From: Thalassiosira profunda
Lineage: Eukaryota; Bacillariophyta; Thalassiosirophyceae; Thalassiosirales; Thalassiosiraceae
Length of the DNA stretch: 24,122 bases
Direction of reading: 5' to 3'
Assembly (NCBI GenBank): GCA_036939355.1
Contig: JALLAP010000117.1
Span: 1-24,122, forward strand
Of the stretch, positions 8,745-17,529 are shown piece by piece; the first letter of the stretch is position 1, and every line of letters starts with the position of its first letter. The translations under genes were made by a program, and so were the position numbers. The notes beneath the pieces were generated by a model. It had not been told where the DNA came from. It made no database searches and saw nothing but the letters and a program-made list of their open reading frames with translations.

Positions 8745-10787
8745 TTATCTTTTGGGCCTGCGAGACTTTGGTTTGGACCGACGCCCATCTCTGTGGTCGC
8801 TTCTTCCTCCATTGGCCGGCCCTCTTTTACCTCCATCGCCTGACACTAAAAGGCCGGCAACGCCATCCAGCCCCATCTTCTTAACCATATTCCGCCCAAG
8901 CTTCGGTGGAGATCGGAATCCCATCGACCCGGAAAATTCATTGGCAATATCAACCAACCGCTCCTTTCGTTTCATCTTCACTCGCTTCATTTGACCGAGG
9001 TAGTAACCCAAGAATGCCTGGTACGCGCCCTCTCCACTCTTCACGAGCGTTTTGTCCCCGTTCTGAACTCTGGCAAGGAGATCCTGCATCAAGCTGTCGG
9101 TCTCATCAAGCTCAGCCTTGTTGAACAGTTCAATCAGCTCCGGATTCTTCGGCACGTTGATGCCCTTCAGCTCTTCCAGAAAGAGAGACTCAAAAGGTGC
9201 AAGGATCAGCCAGCCCTTCCCGCCCGCCCCACCCCGTCCAGTACGTCCGAGACGATGCACGTACTGCTCTCGGCTCGACGGCATGCCAAACTGTATCACG
9301 TGCGTCACGCCTGGATAATCAACCCCGCGCGCCGACACGTCGCTTGTAAACAAAACCCCCTCGGATGCGCCGCGAAATTCACTGCTCACTCGGTTCCGAT
9401 ACCCTTGGGATTTCTTCGAGTGCAGCTCCAGGACCGGGATATTCATTTGAACGACTTCGGTGAACAGATCGGCAAAGAACGATACCATTCGGGCGGTGGG
9501 GAAGAAAACTACCACTTTGTGCGGCCCCTCGTCTTTCAACGCTTCCTTCACCACGCGTATGGTCGATGGTACGAGCTGGCTGGTGGACGAAACGATCCCG
9601 TGGCTTTGCTCCACATGAATATGCGTCTGGGTCGACTCTGCATCCTTCCCGCCGTCTTGGATACAATCAACTTCGATGTAATCGCGCTTCATCGTTTGGT
9701 ACATGATCTCCTTCAATTCTTTTGGAACGGTTGCCGAGAAGAGCAACGTTTGCCGGTCGCTGCTTTTCGGCAGAAAATTGAGGATTGCCAAGATCTCCCG
9801 GCGGAAGCCCATGTCCAACAACGAATCCGTCTCGTCCAGAACTACCAGGGGCGTCCTCTTCATGATTTTTGACAGCTTCGTGCCACCTCCGACGCTGGCA
9901 GTTTGGAGCAAATCCTTTAACCGGCCGGGAGTCGCCACGAGGACCGTTGGCATCCGACTCTTGAGCCGGGAGATATCCCGTGCCGTCTTTGTCCCGCCGT
10001 ACGCTACCTGCACGGTCATACCTTTGTGGAAAGCCAGCAACTTCTCGGCCTCGTCTCCGATCTGCATGGCAAGCTCCCTCGTGGGTGATATGACCAAGAT
10101 GCCGACATCCGTCTCCTCATTGTAATCCTCGCTCCGCAGCAGCCGCTCGATGGCGGGGAGCAGAAACGCAACAGTTTTCCCCGTCCCAGTCCGGGCCCGC
10201 CCCAGCACGTCCTTTCCGGAGAGCGCCGCGTCGTACGTTCGCGCCTGGATCTCGGTCATGCTGGTCAAGCCCATTTGCGCGAGGGCGCGCTTGGTGTTGG
10301 AATGTATGTCTTCGCGTTGGGCGAACAGACTTATTCCGTCGTTGTCGACGCTGCTGCGTGTGATTGGCGCCGACTTCGCCTTGGCTGTCTGATTCCCCAC
10401 TTTATTGCCGACGCCTTTGTTCTGTTTTGGAATGCCGCGGATAGCCTTTTCAGTTGCAACCGGCTTCTTTCTTTTCGGTGAATCGACATCAACATCGAGC
10501 AACCAGTCGATGTGCCTCGCCTTCGCCGTATCTGCGCCATTCAACTTCTTCCGCTGGTTCGCCAGCAGCTCCAGCACCTTGGCGTGGCTCACCCCCAGGC
10601 CATCGCAGAGCTTGGCCAATTCCACATCCCTGCTCTTTGATACGGCGCGCAGCTCGGCGATGGCCCGGCCGAACGTTGCAACTGATGCCGATGGTGATGG
10701 GTGGACAAAAGCATCAGCCGATAGCGTGCAGCCCAGAAAGAAAGCTATTGCCAGCGCCATCGCCGGCTCCACTCGGTATGATCTCAT
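8745..10787 (-). CDS. DEAD-box RNA helicase, Mss116/RH26 type, probably plastid-targeted, DETD motif II
   Basis: A 680-residue protein from ATG 10787 (an internal ATG at 10760 is also possible); the longer open frame upstream lacks a usable ATG. The N-terminus has a hydrophobic signal segment followed by SADAFVHPSPS, an ASAFAP-like site typical of diatom bipartite plastid leaders. Motifs in order: Q motif with Q181, ARTGTGKT at 198-205, PTRELA at 235-240, TPGRL at 286-290, DETD at 318-321, SAT at 351-353, SDVSARGVDYPG at 482-493, HRLGRTGR at 511-518, and a basic C-terminal tail (about 650-680). Plant relatives RH25/26/31 and yeast Mss116 fold or splice organellar RNA. Motif II reads DETD instead of DEAD, from the codon ACG where GCG would give Ala. 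Function in plastid RNA metabolism is inference. Confidence 0.94.
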   Translation of the reverse strand: MRSYRVEPAMALAIAFFLGCTLSADAFVHPSPSASVATFGRAIAELRAVSKSRDVELAKLCDGLGVSHAKVLELLANQRKKLNGADTAKARHIDWLLDVDVDSPKRKKPVATEKAIRGIPKQNKGVGNKVGNQTAKAKSAPITRSSVDNDGISLFAQREDIHSNTKRALAQMGLTSMTEIQARTYDAALSGKDVLGRARTGTGKTVAFLLPAIERLLRSEDYNEETDVGILVISPTRELAMQIGDEAEKLLAFHKGMTVQVAYGGTKTARDISRLKSRMPTVLVATPGRLKDLLQTASVGGGTKLSKIMKRTPLVVLDETDSLLDMGFRREILAILNFLPKSSDRQTLLFSATVPKELKEIMYQTMKRDYIEVDCIQDGGKDAESTQTHIHVEQSHGIVSSTSQLVPSTIRVVKEALKDEGPHKVVVFFPTARMVSFFADLFTEVVQMNIPVLELHSKKSQGYRNRVSSEFRGASEGVLFTSDVSARGVDYPGVTHVIQFGMPSSREQYVHRLGRTGRGGAGGKGWLILAPFESLFLEELKGINVPKNPELIELFNKAELDETDSLMQDLLARVQNGDKTLVKSGEGAYQAFLGYYLGQMKRVKMKRKERLVDIANEFSGSMGFRSPPKLGRNMVKKMGLDGVAGLLVSGDGGKRGPANGGRSDHRDGRRSKPKSRRPKR

Positions 10788-11081
10788 CGGAGCATTGCGA
10801 GCCGATGCGAGTTGCCTGATGGCAGGGGTCCGAGGTGATGGGTTGTGAGGTGATGGCGGTGGTCGGTGGCTGACTGTGGTTCGGTTTGGTTGGTTTTGAT
10901 GGGGAGAAAAAAGCAACGACGCAGCGCACGCATCAGGTGCGTTCCACGGTCGAACTTCTTCGTGTAATTCGCTCTGTAATTTTCCCCAATTGATGAGGAC
11001 CCCGATACACCAATTTGCTCGTGACTCAACTTTTGGTGGTCTAATTTTCAGGATGACCGTTGGTCGAAAAGATACGAGAAA

Positions 11082-11305
11082 GCACACTGTAGTACTCCGG
11101 TTCTTTGACGCGTGCAGTTGTTACCGTGGCCGTGGATCGGTCGGTATGCATCACTTTCGGGTTGTTTTTTGCGCTTTTCGAAAAGGTTTTCGGAGCGCAC
11201 GCGTAGAACCCAAAATTGAAAACCTTCCGCAAAAATTGCGAAAAACACGCAACATCCCCCAAACAACTCGCGAGGCTCCTCCTGAACCGGAGTACTACAG
11301 TGTGC
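11082..11305. repeat. 22-bp perfect inverted repeat inside the MITE-like element
   Basis: Bases 11082-11103 (GCACACTGTAGTACTCC...) are the exact reverse complement of 11284-11305. They frame about 180 bp, so they may mark a nested element or the stem of a larger fold. Confidence 0.8.
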
Positions 11306-11442
11306 GAGAAAGTATTTGCGCGCCAGTCAATCCAAAATGTCTCATCTCAAAAACTTTATACCTACGGAATCCATATTAAATTATAACAGTGTGACACATT
11401 TCGTTTTGATGTCTCATTGAAAATCGTATGTCTGTCGTTCGA

Positions 11443-11499
11443 AAAATTACACGAAGAAATAGGATCCAGATCGGCTCCCTATTTCTTCGTGTAATTTTT
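11443..11499. repeat. Strong hairpin, 22-bp arms, 13-bp loop
   Basis: Bases 11443-11464 (AAAAATTACACGAAGAAATA plus GG) pair perfectly with 11478-11499. The core TTCGTGTAATT recurs in both terminal repeats of the surrounding element, so the hairpin may be an internal copy of the terminal sequence. Confidence 0.85.
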
Positions 11500-11666
11500 T
11501 TGTAATTTTCTAGCGATCTTTTCCTTCGCCAATTACAGGGCAAAATTACAGGCAAAATTACACGAATAGTTCGACCGTGGAACGCGTCTCAGGCGGGCAG
11601 GCGGGGCGGGGGGAAAAAAGCAACGCCGCTGTCCACTTTCATCACTTCCGCCCCGCTATCACAGCA

Positions 11667-12941
11667 ATGAACGACGCCGCCGCGCCCAGCAAGCGCAGGA
11701 GGACCTCTCCCAGCGAGGTCACCCTTGCGGACCTCCCCAACGACCAGCTGGTCGCCGTTGCCGATTGCCTATCAACAACGGCGCGGGCACTTTTTGCGGC
11801 TGCTCTCACCGCCCCCTCCAATTTGTGGCGCGCGAGGGGATGGAGGGGCGAGTTGACCGAGGCCACCCGGTTGATCGTCGCCTCAGCGGGTTGCCGTAAG
11901 CCCGGCCTGACGAGGAGCGATAGATCTCCCTGGGAGGAGCTCGACTTCGGGGGCGACCTCGGCACCTCGTTGCCTCTCCGATTGACTGATGGCGACGTAG
12001 GAGCAATTTTGGCTGTCATTGACGCGACGCACACAGTGAAACGGTTGAGCTTGGGATGCTGCAATGGACTTGTTGGCGATGGTTTATATCCACTCAGGGG
12101 ATCACTGGTGCTGGAGGAGATGGACCTTGGTCTTGTCGGGAAGAGGGTTCGCAAGAGTTCGTCGTCGAGCAGCAGCAGCAGCTCCTCCAGTGACTCTGAT
12201 CTTTCGTTGGACGAAGAAACCCAAGCCTTGATGATTCGCAGCCGACAGTTTGACGAGCAGTTTCACGAGCTGCTCTCTCACTATGTAGATACGGATTTGG
12301 TGTCGTTGTCGCCAGAAGCTGTGCTTCCCATACTGAACAGCATCATCGACAAGGAAGGAAATTCGTTGCGCACAATCGAATTTCCTCCTAGTTGGTGCGA
12401 AGGGGAGCTCCGAATGGAACCGCACATGCGTGATTTCTCCCGAAAGTTCACACGATTGTTGTCTCATTGCTGTGAGCACCGTGAGGGCGGGACAGCCCCT
12501 GACCCTGACCCCGAGTTTCGTTTCTGCGAAGCATGCTTCACTTGCGTTTGCAAGCACTGCGAGGATGTCTACTATGATCCCTGCGATCATTGCAATATGT
12601 TTCTCTGCGCGGATTGTGGCTATGATCAAGTTGTGTGCTGGGGCTGTGGGAAAGGATATTGTGGAATCTGCGCGAAGAGAGAGGGCGCCGATATTGCAGC
12701 ACCTTGCTCGCAGCACGGTGAAGGTATTTGCCTCGACTGCATGAAGGAGGAAGGGCACCTGAAGGGGAACGATGAACCATGCGCGGGTTGCCGCAAATTC
12801 CAGTTCCCAGTTCTCATGGCTGGGTACGAGCGGCTTGAGACAGAAAAGAAAGACCTTCAGGACGAAAACGACAAACAGCGTCGGGAGGTGGAAGAGCTGC
12901 GCGAGAAGTTGGAGATGCTTTCGCACAAAGAGAGAGATTGA
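11667..12941 (+). CDS. F-box-like protein with Ser run, cysteine-rich domain and coiled coil (paralogue B)
   Basis: A 424-residue single-exon protein. The start is ATG 11667; the frame is open further upstream into the inverted-repeat element, but only with a GTG. LADLPNDQLVAVADCL and ALFAAALTAPSNLW (about 20-55) form an F-box-like start. LTDGDVGAILAVIDATHTVK and VLPILNSIIDK are shared with the gene at 5115-6266. A run of 13 serines lies at about 164-176. About 20 cysteines in CxxC pairs at roughly 285-390 suggest zinc sites, and the C-terminal 35 residues form a charged coiled coil. It differs from paralogue A in having the Ser run and coiled coil and a shorter Cys domain. Function is not known; a ubiquitin-ligase adaptor role is only suggested by the F-box-like start. 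Confidence 0.7.
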   Translation: MNDAAAPSKRRRTSPSEVTLADLPNDQLVAVADCLSTTARALFAAALTAPSNLWRARGWRGELTEATRLIVASAGCRKPGLTRSDRSPWEELDFGGDLGTSLPLRLTDGDVGAILAVIDATHTVKRLSLGCCNGLVGDGLYPLRGSLVLEEMDLGLVGKRVRKSSSSSSSSSSSSDSDLSLDEETQALMIRSRQFDEQFHELLSHYVDTDLVSLSPEAVLPILNSIIDKEGNSLRTIEFPPSWCEGELRMEPHMRDFSRKFTRLLSHCCEHREGGTAPDPDPEFRFCEACFTCVCKHCEDVYYDPCDHCNMFLCADCGYDQVVCWGCGKGYCGICAKREGADIAAPCSQHGEGICLDCMKEEGHLKGNDEPCAGCRKFQFPVLMAGYERLETEKKDLQDENDKQRREVEELREKLEMLSHKERD

Positions 12942-13089
12942 TGCTGTTAGATTCCTTGCTATCATAGCATGCACCCATGAGATACAAGTCCTGTCTATCG
13001 TGATCAACGCGCCTGCACCTCCCGTTGCACCTTCTGCTCCACCGCCAGCCGCATGAATTGCGGTTGTCGCTTGTGCCTTTGTGTGTACT

Positions 13090-13986
13090 TTATTCCTTCT
13101 TCTTGATGAGGAAGACGAGCTCGTAGAGCTCCAGCACACCCTTCTTCGCCCACCGCTCTTTGTCTGCTTCGGTGGTCAAGTCATCCACCTCATCCAACTT
13201 CTCCACTGATTCAACCCACGGCTGAGTTTCGTACAATTTACGGACTTCGGCTTCATTGATAGAGAAGGGCGGGCCGTCCTTTTTGGCTTCATCGGTTGCA
13301 GTCTTCCTCCTATCCAGAGTTACGAGCAGTATGATCCCGCCCGGCCTGATCATTTCTCCCATCAACTGGACGTAGTCTTTGCGCAGAGATGGATCAATTG
13401 CTACAATCGAGGCACGGTCAAAGATCCTGTCAAACATATACTCCCAAGGAGCAGACGACTCCTGGGAAGACGTTCCTGGCATCATCTGCTTGGGCCAATC
13501 ATTGCTGCTCATTGGCAGCAGATCGAAGAGATCTCCAATGTGAATGCTCAACTTCTTCCCGCGGAAAATACTCTGGCATCCTTGGTTCTCTTCCAATGCA
13601 AACTCAGGATGCTCGGATGAAAAATCCGTTGCTGCGTTGCGTACAATGTCAATCCCTGCAACATGCGATACTTTGGGGTGGGTTGCTAGGAAGGCGAGGT
13701 CGACCGATTTGCCGCATAGGGGCACCAGCACTCGACTTTCGTGTTCGCGGTCGTTTTCCAGAAACTTATTGGCATACTTCTGGAGGTGCGGGTTCACGTC
13801 ATCTTTGTGCCATCCCAGCTTTGGGCCCGACCACTGTGGTTGATGGGAAGTGCATGCACAAGGTGTTGTGAGGTATCCTCGCTCGGTGTATCCTCAAGAC
13901 ACGAGAGCCTGAAAGAACAATCTTACCCGCTGCGCCCAAAATGCATGCGCGTCGTCAAGTATTGATGGCGGTGTTGGTGCTGCCAT
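13090..13986 (-). CDS. TPMT-family SAM-dependent thiol/halide methyltransferase, two exons
   Basis: The protein is rebuilt as 267 residues. Exon 1 is 13986-13927 (MAAPTPPSILDDAHAFWAQR), the intron is 13926-13834 (93 bp, GTAAGA...CCACAG), and exon 2 is 13833-13090. The join recreates the family signature F-W-x-x-R-W followed by GWHKDDVNPHLQKY. RVLVPLCGKSVDLAFLA is the SAM-binding motif I of thiopurine methyltransferase-like enzymes, and IFDRASIVAIDPSLRKDY with GGIILLVTL follow as in the family. Members methylate thiols, or halides to give methyl iodide or bromide; which applies here cannot be told from sequence. No leader is visible, so it is probably cytosolic. It is divergent from the thioredoxin gene with about 210 bp between the start codons. 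Confidence 0.86.
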
Positions 13987-14195
13987 GGTCCTTTCTTCGG
14001 CTGTGGGGTTTGGCTTTGAGCGGCGGGGCGAGCAAAGGAGGAGGGGAAATCAGCTCTCCTCCGCCTCATTCTACGTAGGAATAGTACTGCCAGCCCCTCT
14101 CTCCTCTTCTACCTACATAGCCCCCTCCGTACACACACGTGGAATGTAATGCCGGCAATCCATCTCGCATAACGCCCAGCAAGGTGCCCTCTACC
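13987..14195. promoter_or_regulatory. Short bidirectional promoter, methyltransferase/thioredoxin
   Basis: These 209 bp hold both 5' regions. The sequence is pyrimidine-rich toward the thioredoxin side and contains CTACGTAGG at about 14071-14079. No canonical TATA box is obvious. Confidence 0.45.
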
Positions 14196-14833
14196 ATGAA
14201 GCTGACAGCCCTCCTCGCGCTAGCCGCCTCGCCCCTGGTCGCGGCCGGGCGGCGGCCGCTGCCCACGCGCGCCTTCGGCGTGGCGGCAGCTCATCGCGCC
14301 AAAACATCATCCACATCACACATCACTGACGTCCTCGGCATGCGCGGGGGCGCCGTCCACGAATCCTCGACATTGAGCGATTTGGAAGGGAAGATACAGA
14401 GCGCCGCGCTGCAGGACAAGCTGACAATTGTCGATTTCACTGCGACGTGGTACGTCTCGTGCTCACTATTGCAGATATGCACAATATGCGCTTGATGTTT
14501 GTACTCACCTGCTGCATCTGCCCCATCAAAGGTGCGGCCCGTGCAAAATGATCGCTCCCATCTTCAAGGAATTGTCCGACGAGATGGGGAGCCGGGCGCA
14601 ATTCATCAAGGTGGACGTGGACGACAATCCGGAGGCAGCACAGAAGTACGGCGTCAGTGCCATGCCCACGTTTCTGTTCATCAAGGGAGGAGAGGTGGTG
14701 GATCGACTGATGGGGGCCAATGCAGAGCGGCTGAAGGAGGTGAGAAATGCATGGGTGTGATGTGCGCTTTGAAGAAGCTTGCCTCACTTATTTGCTCACT
14801 CTGGCCCAGCTTATCGAGGAGTGGTCGTTCTGA
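14196..14833 (+). CDS. Thioredoxin with N-terminal signal segment, three exons
   Basis: Thioredoxin is a small dithiol reductase. Exons are 14196-14449, 14532-14739 and 14810-14833, with introns of 82 bp (GTACGT...TCAAAG) and 70 bp (GTGAGA...GCCCAG), giving 161 residues. The first intron splits the active site: TVDFTATW-type sequence before it (here IVDFTATW) and CGPCKMIAP after it. FIKVDVDDNPEAAQKYGVSAMPTFLFIKGG contains the conserved cis-Pro. The N-terminus MKLTALLALAASPLVAA is a plausible signal peptide, followed by an Arg- and Ala-rich stretch and MRGG before the fold. This suggests a secreted, ER or complex-plastid protein, but a clean ASAFAP site is not seen. The last exon codes for only LIEEWSF. 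Confidence 0.92.
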
Positions 14834-14989
14834 GAGGTCGAAGATGACGTAACAATGAGTTGCTAGGGGAGTACGTTTGACACAACAATTGCTAAAGCGG
14901 GTGTTAATTGAGGCTGTGAGAAGGAAATGCGGCAGCTATCGTAAAGATGAGCGAACGAATCAATCTACAAACAGAGAGTCTAGTTTGGG

Positions 14990-17173
14990 CTATGTATGAA
15001 TCTGAGGCTTTTGATCCTGCGGTCTTTCTCCAACCACCGCTTCCACAGACGTCTCGGAGAAATTGTTTTGCTTTTGCTTGTGCTCCTTCACCTTGGTCTG
15101 TATCAACTTCTGCGCCGACTGATGATCGAGTGTGCCATCTGGCGACACGTACATTGCTGATTGCAACGCGACCATCATCTTGCCAATCTCGCGCCCGCTG
15201 AATCCCTGTGTCATCTCGACGGTTCGCTCCAGCTGCTCTCCGGTCATGAGATCGCTGTCGATGGACATGATAAGGGGCGGTTGATTCGCGAGATACTGCG
15301 CAATCTGCGACCGCAACGAGTGGGCTTGCCGGTTGCTGGCCTCCATAAACTTGCGAAAGTGGAGGTCAAAGTACAGCAAGATGAGGTCTCTCCGGCACTG
15401 CGCGTCGGGCAGCGGGAAGTAGATGGACTCGTCGCAGCGGTCCAGCACGGCCGCGTCCAGGTCCTCGGCGCGGTTGGTGGCCAGGACGAGCATGAAGTCC
15501 TTCCGCTCGCCGCCCGTGTTGTACAGCAGGGCGTTGAGCGCGTTGTGCGCCGTGTCGCTCATGAGTCCGGAATCCCTCGAGCCGAGGAAGCACTCGGCCT
15601 CGTCGATGAAGAGAACGACGCCCTTGGGACTCATCTTGGCCCAGTTGAAGAGGTTGTGAATCTGGGTGACTGCGTCCGAGCCAAGGGGGCTGACGTCTCC
15701 GCCGGACATGAGAGCAAAGTCGATGCCAATGTGGCGAGCTAGCTTCTGGGCGACCATTGTCTTACCCGTGCCCGGAGGACCGTACAACAACACGTGTCGG
15801 AAGGGCGCGTTGTGCCTTCGAGCGTTGCGGGCAGAGTACGCCAGGTCGAGGACGCGCTCCTCCAAAGCGTCCGGCAAGATGAGATCGTCGAACGCTTCGT
15901 CCATCGACACTTTGCCACTGCGATCCATCCACGGGCACAGAAAGGAGAGCCAGTGGCCGACGTAGGCGAGGAGCGACCACGGCAGGGTCTTGCGCGTTGT
16001 TTCTCGAATGAGCTGCGGCTTGCCGATCGTGGCCTCAATGAGCGAGCGCACCAGGCGCGACGTTTCACGCGCAAAGAAGACGGCGCCGGTCAAAAGGCAC
16101 GCGTAGCCAATCAACGTCAGGACTTGCTTGGGATTCTTGGCGGCCGTGGACAGCGAGGACGAAAGATGGGCGAATACGGCGTTGATGGCGGCGACGTTTC
16201 GCTTTCGGCGTTGTTCTGATTCCGCCTGGAGCCTGCGCAGGTGCACGTCCTCGTTGGCCCGCTCGGCCTCGGCCTTTGCCTTGGCCACCGCCTTGGCGGT
16301 CCTGACTTTGGTCTCCTCGGCGGCCTTTTGGAGGAGGAGCTTTTGCTCGTGTTCGACCACGGCCATGGCCTCGGCCGCTTCGGCTTGTGTCTGCGCGACC
16401 CTTCGACTGGCCTCGAGCTTGGCCTTCAGCAGCTTTTCGGTTCGTATTCTTGCGGCCTCGTCCTCTCGCCTGAGCCTCTCGAGGGTGAGCTCTTCGCTTC
16501 GTCTCCGTTGCTCTTCCTCGGAGGCCCGCATCGCCTCGGAGTATTCCTCCTCTTGTTTAGCGCGAAGGATCTCCGTCTCCATCTCGTTCTTGGCAATCTC
16601 GGCCTTGGCGGCGGCCTCCCGCATCCTCAGCTCGGCGCCTCCATCGCTTCCAGCCGAGAGCAAATGCTCGAGCCGGCTCGCCTCTCCGTAAATGCTCGCG
16701 ATTTGGCCCATTTGTTCCCCGGCTTGGCTCTCTAGCTCGGCGAGCATTCGGGCGAGCTCTTGCGTTGCCCCGACCGAGTACATGAAGAGCGTCTGCGAGT
16801 GTAATGGCCGCGGCGTTAGAAGGAGGCCCATACAAATACAGACATACACACACAAACTTACCTGCTCGTTGACAAGAGGGGCATTCTCTATCACGATGGG
16901 CCTGCCGCCCTTTTCGAGCGGCGGCAGGGTGCGCTTCGGGACGATATCGACGGCATCGGGAATGATCGCCGCGAGCTCTCCTCCTGGGACACCGACTCGC
17001 TTCCTCTCGGGACTGGCCCGCTCGTAGGACAGTCGATACGTGGAGAGGGGCAGCGTGCGGATCGACTCGAGGTGCATCGAAGTGTTGGCCGGCTGAACGT
17101 CGAGATAGACCTGGCCAGCGCCTGCCGACGCTGTTGCCGCTTGAAAGCAGCCAAGAATGGTGGCTAGCATCAT
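14990..17173 (-). CDS. ATAD3: ATAD3-like AAA+ ATPase, two exons
   Basis: The start is ATG 17173 and the stop lies at 14990-14992. A 69-bp intron at 16861-16793 (GTAAGT...TCGCAG) has no stop and keeps frame; removing it gives 704 residues and joins NEQ to TLFMYSVGA. Order: hydrophobic leader-like N-terminus (1-20), a long charged coiled coil (about 160-305), one membrane span near 328-345, then the AAA+ domain with Walker A GPPGTGKT (about 442-449), Walker B VVLFIDEAE and sensor LATNRAEDLD. This is the ATAD3 architecture. In animals and plants ATAD3 is an inner mitochondrial membrane protein linked to nucleoids and membrane contacts. Location in this alga is inferred from the family; the signal-like N-terminus leaves another location open. 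Confidence 0.92.
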   Translation of the reverse strand: MMLATILGCFQAATASAGAGQVYLDVQPANTSMHLESIRTLPLSTYRLSYERASPERKRVGVPGGELAAIIPDAVDIVPKRTLPPLEKGGRPIVIENAPLVNEQVSLCVYVCICMGLLLTPRPLHSQTLFMYSVGATQELARMLAELESQAGEQMGQIASIYGEASRLEHLLSAGSDGGAELRMREAAAKAEIAKNEMETEILRAKQEEEYSEAMRASEEEQRRRSEELTLERLRREDEAARIRTEKLLKAKLEASRRVAQTQAEAAEAMAVVEHEQKLLLQKAAEETKVRTAKAVAKAKAEAERANEDVHLRRLQAESEQRRKRNVAAINAVFAHLSSSLSTAAKNPKQVLTLIGYACLLTGAVFFARETSRLVRSLIEATIGKPQLIRETTRKTLPWSLLAYVGHWLSFLCPWMDRSGKVSMDEAFDDLILPDALEERVLDLAYSARNARRHNAPFRHVLLYGPPGTGKTMVAQKLARHIGIDFALMSGGDVSPLGSDAVTQIHNLFNWAKMSPKGVVLFIDEAECFLGSRDSGLMSDTAHNALNALLYNTGGERKDFMLVLATNRAEDLDAAVLDRCDESIYFPLPDAQCRRDLILLYFDLHFRKFMEASNRQAHSLRSQIAQYLANQPPLIMSIDSDLMTGEQLERTVEMTQGFSGREIGKMMVALQSAMYVSPDGTLDHQSAQKLIQTKVKEHKQKQNNFSETSVEAVVGERPQDQKPQIHT

Positions 17174-17529
17174 AAATTCATATCGTCGTCGTTCCGTTGG
17201 ACGCGCTCCCGAGGAAAGAGAGATGTGATTCCAAAAATTACGTTAAAAAATCAGACTACTTGAAATTTCAAAGCGAATTTTTAAATGTACTTAGTAAGAT
17301 TTTCTACCCGTCCAAGAACGGCTGCTGACATTCATGTCGCTTCCACAGTCTCTGCGGCTCGCCTTTCTTGCCCCTGCATCCTGCGAAATGTCATTCATAT
17401 TGGCTGTTCACTCTACAGCTTCTCATCTTCGCCGCCATTTCCATCGTGTCAGACTTACACTGCTCCTTTGTCTCTAATTATTGGGCTATACAATAGCCAT
17501 ACATTACATGTTGACGATTGCTCTGTTTC
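17174..17529. other. Intergenic: ATAD3 upstream region and LRR gene 3' flank
   Basis: These 356 bp lie between the ATAD3 start and the stop of the leucine-rich gene, both on the minus strand. The part next to ATAD3 (about 17225-17310) is AT-rich and is the likely promoter. No gene or repeat is seen. Confidence 0.5.

Larger units (their letters stand above)
10937..11588. mobile_element. 652-bp MITE-like element with terminal inverted repeats
   Basis: The left end reads GCGTTCCACGGTCGAACTT then CTTCGTGTAATT and CTGTAATTTT. The right end reads the same as a reverse complement (AATTACACGAATAGTTCGAC then CGTGGAACGC). The terminal repeats extend about 55 bp with a few mismatches. Both flanks show TCAG (10933-10936 and 11589-11592), a possible 4-bp target-site duplication, though weak. 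No transposase is encoded. The element lies in the spacer between the divergent helicase and F-box-like/Cys-rich gene B and starts about 150 bp from the helicase ATG. Inside are a strong hairpin and a second 22-bp inverted repeat. Confidence 0.7.

Noticed and set aside
10788..11087. 100-residue N-terminal extension of the DEAD-box helicase
   Set aside because: It starts at GTG, runs through the inverted-repeat element, and would bury the plastid leader that begins at ATG 10787.
11577..11666. Upstream extension of the second F-box-like gene into the inverted-repeat element
   Set aside because: The frame is open but begins at GTG, and ATG 11667 starts where the conserved region begins.
12102..13139. 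345-codon minus-strand frame opposite the second F-box-like gene
   Set aside because: The plus strand carries the ordered Cys pairs and paralogy to the gene at 5115-6266. The minus frame matches nothing and overlaps the methyltransferase 3' end.
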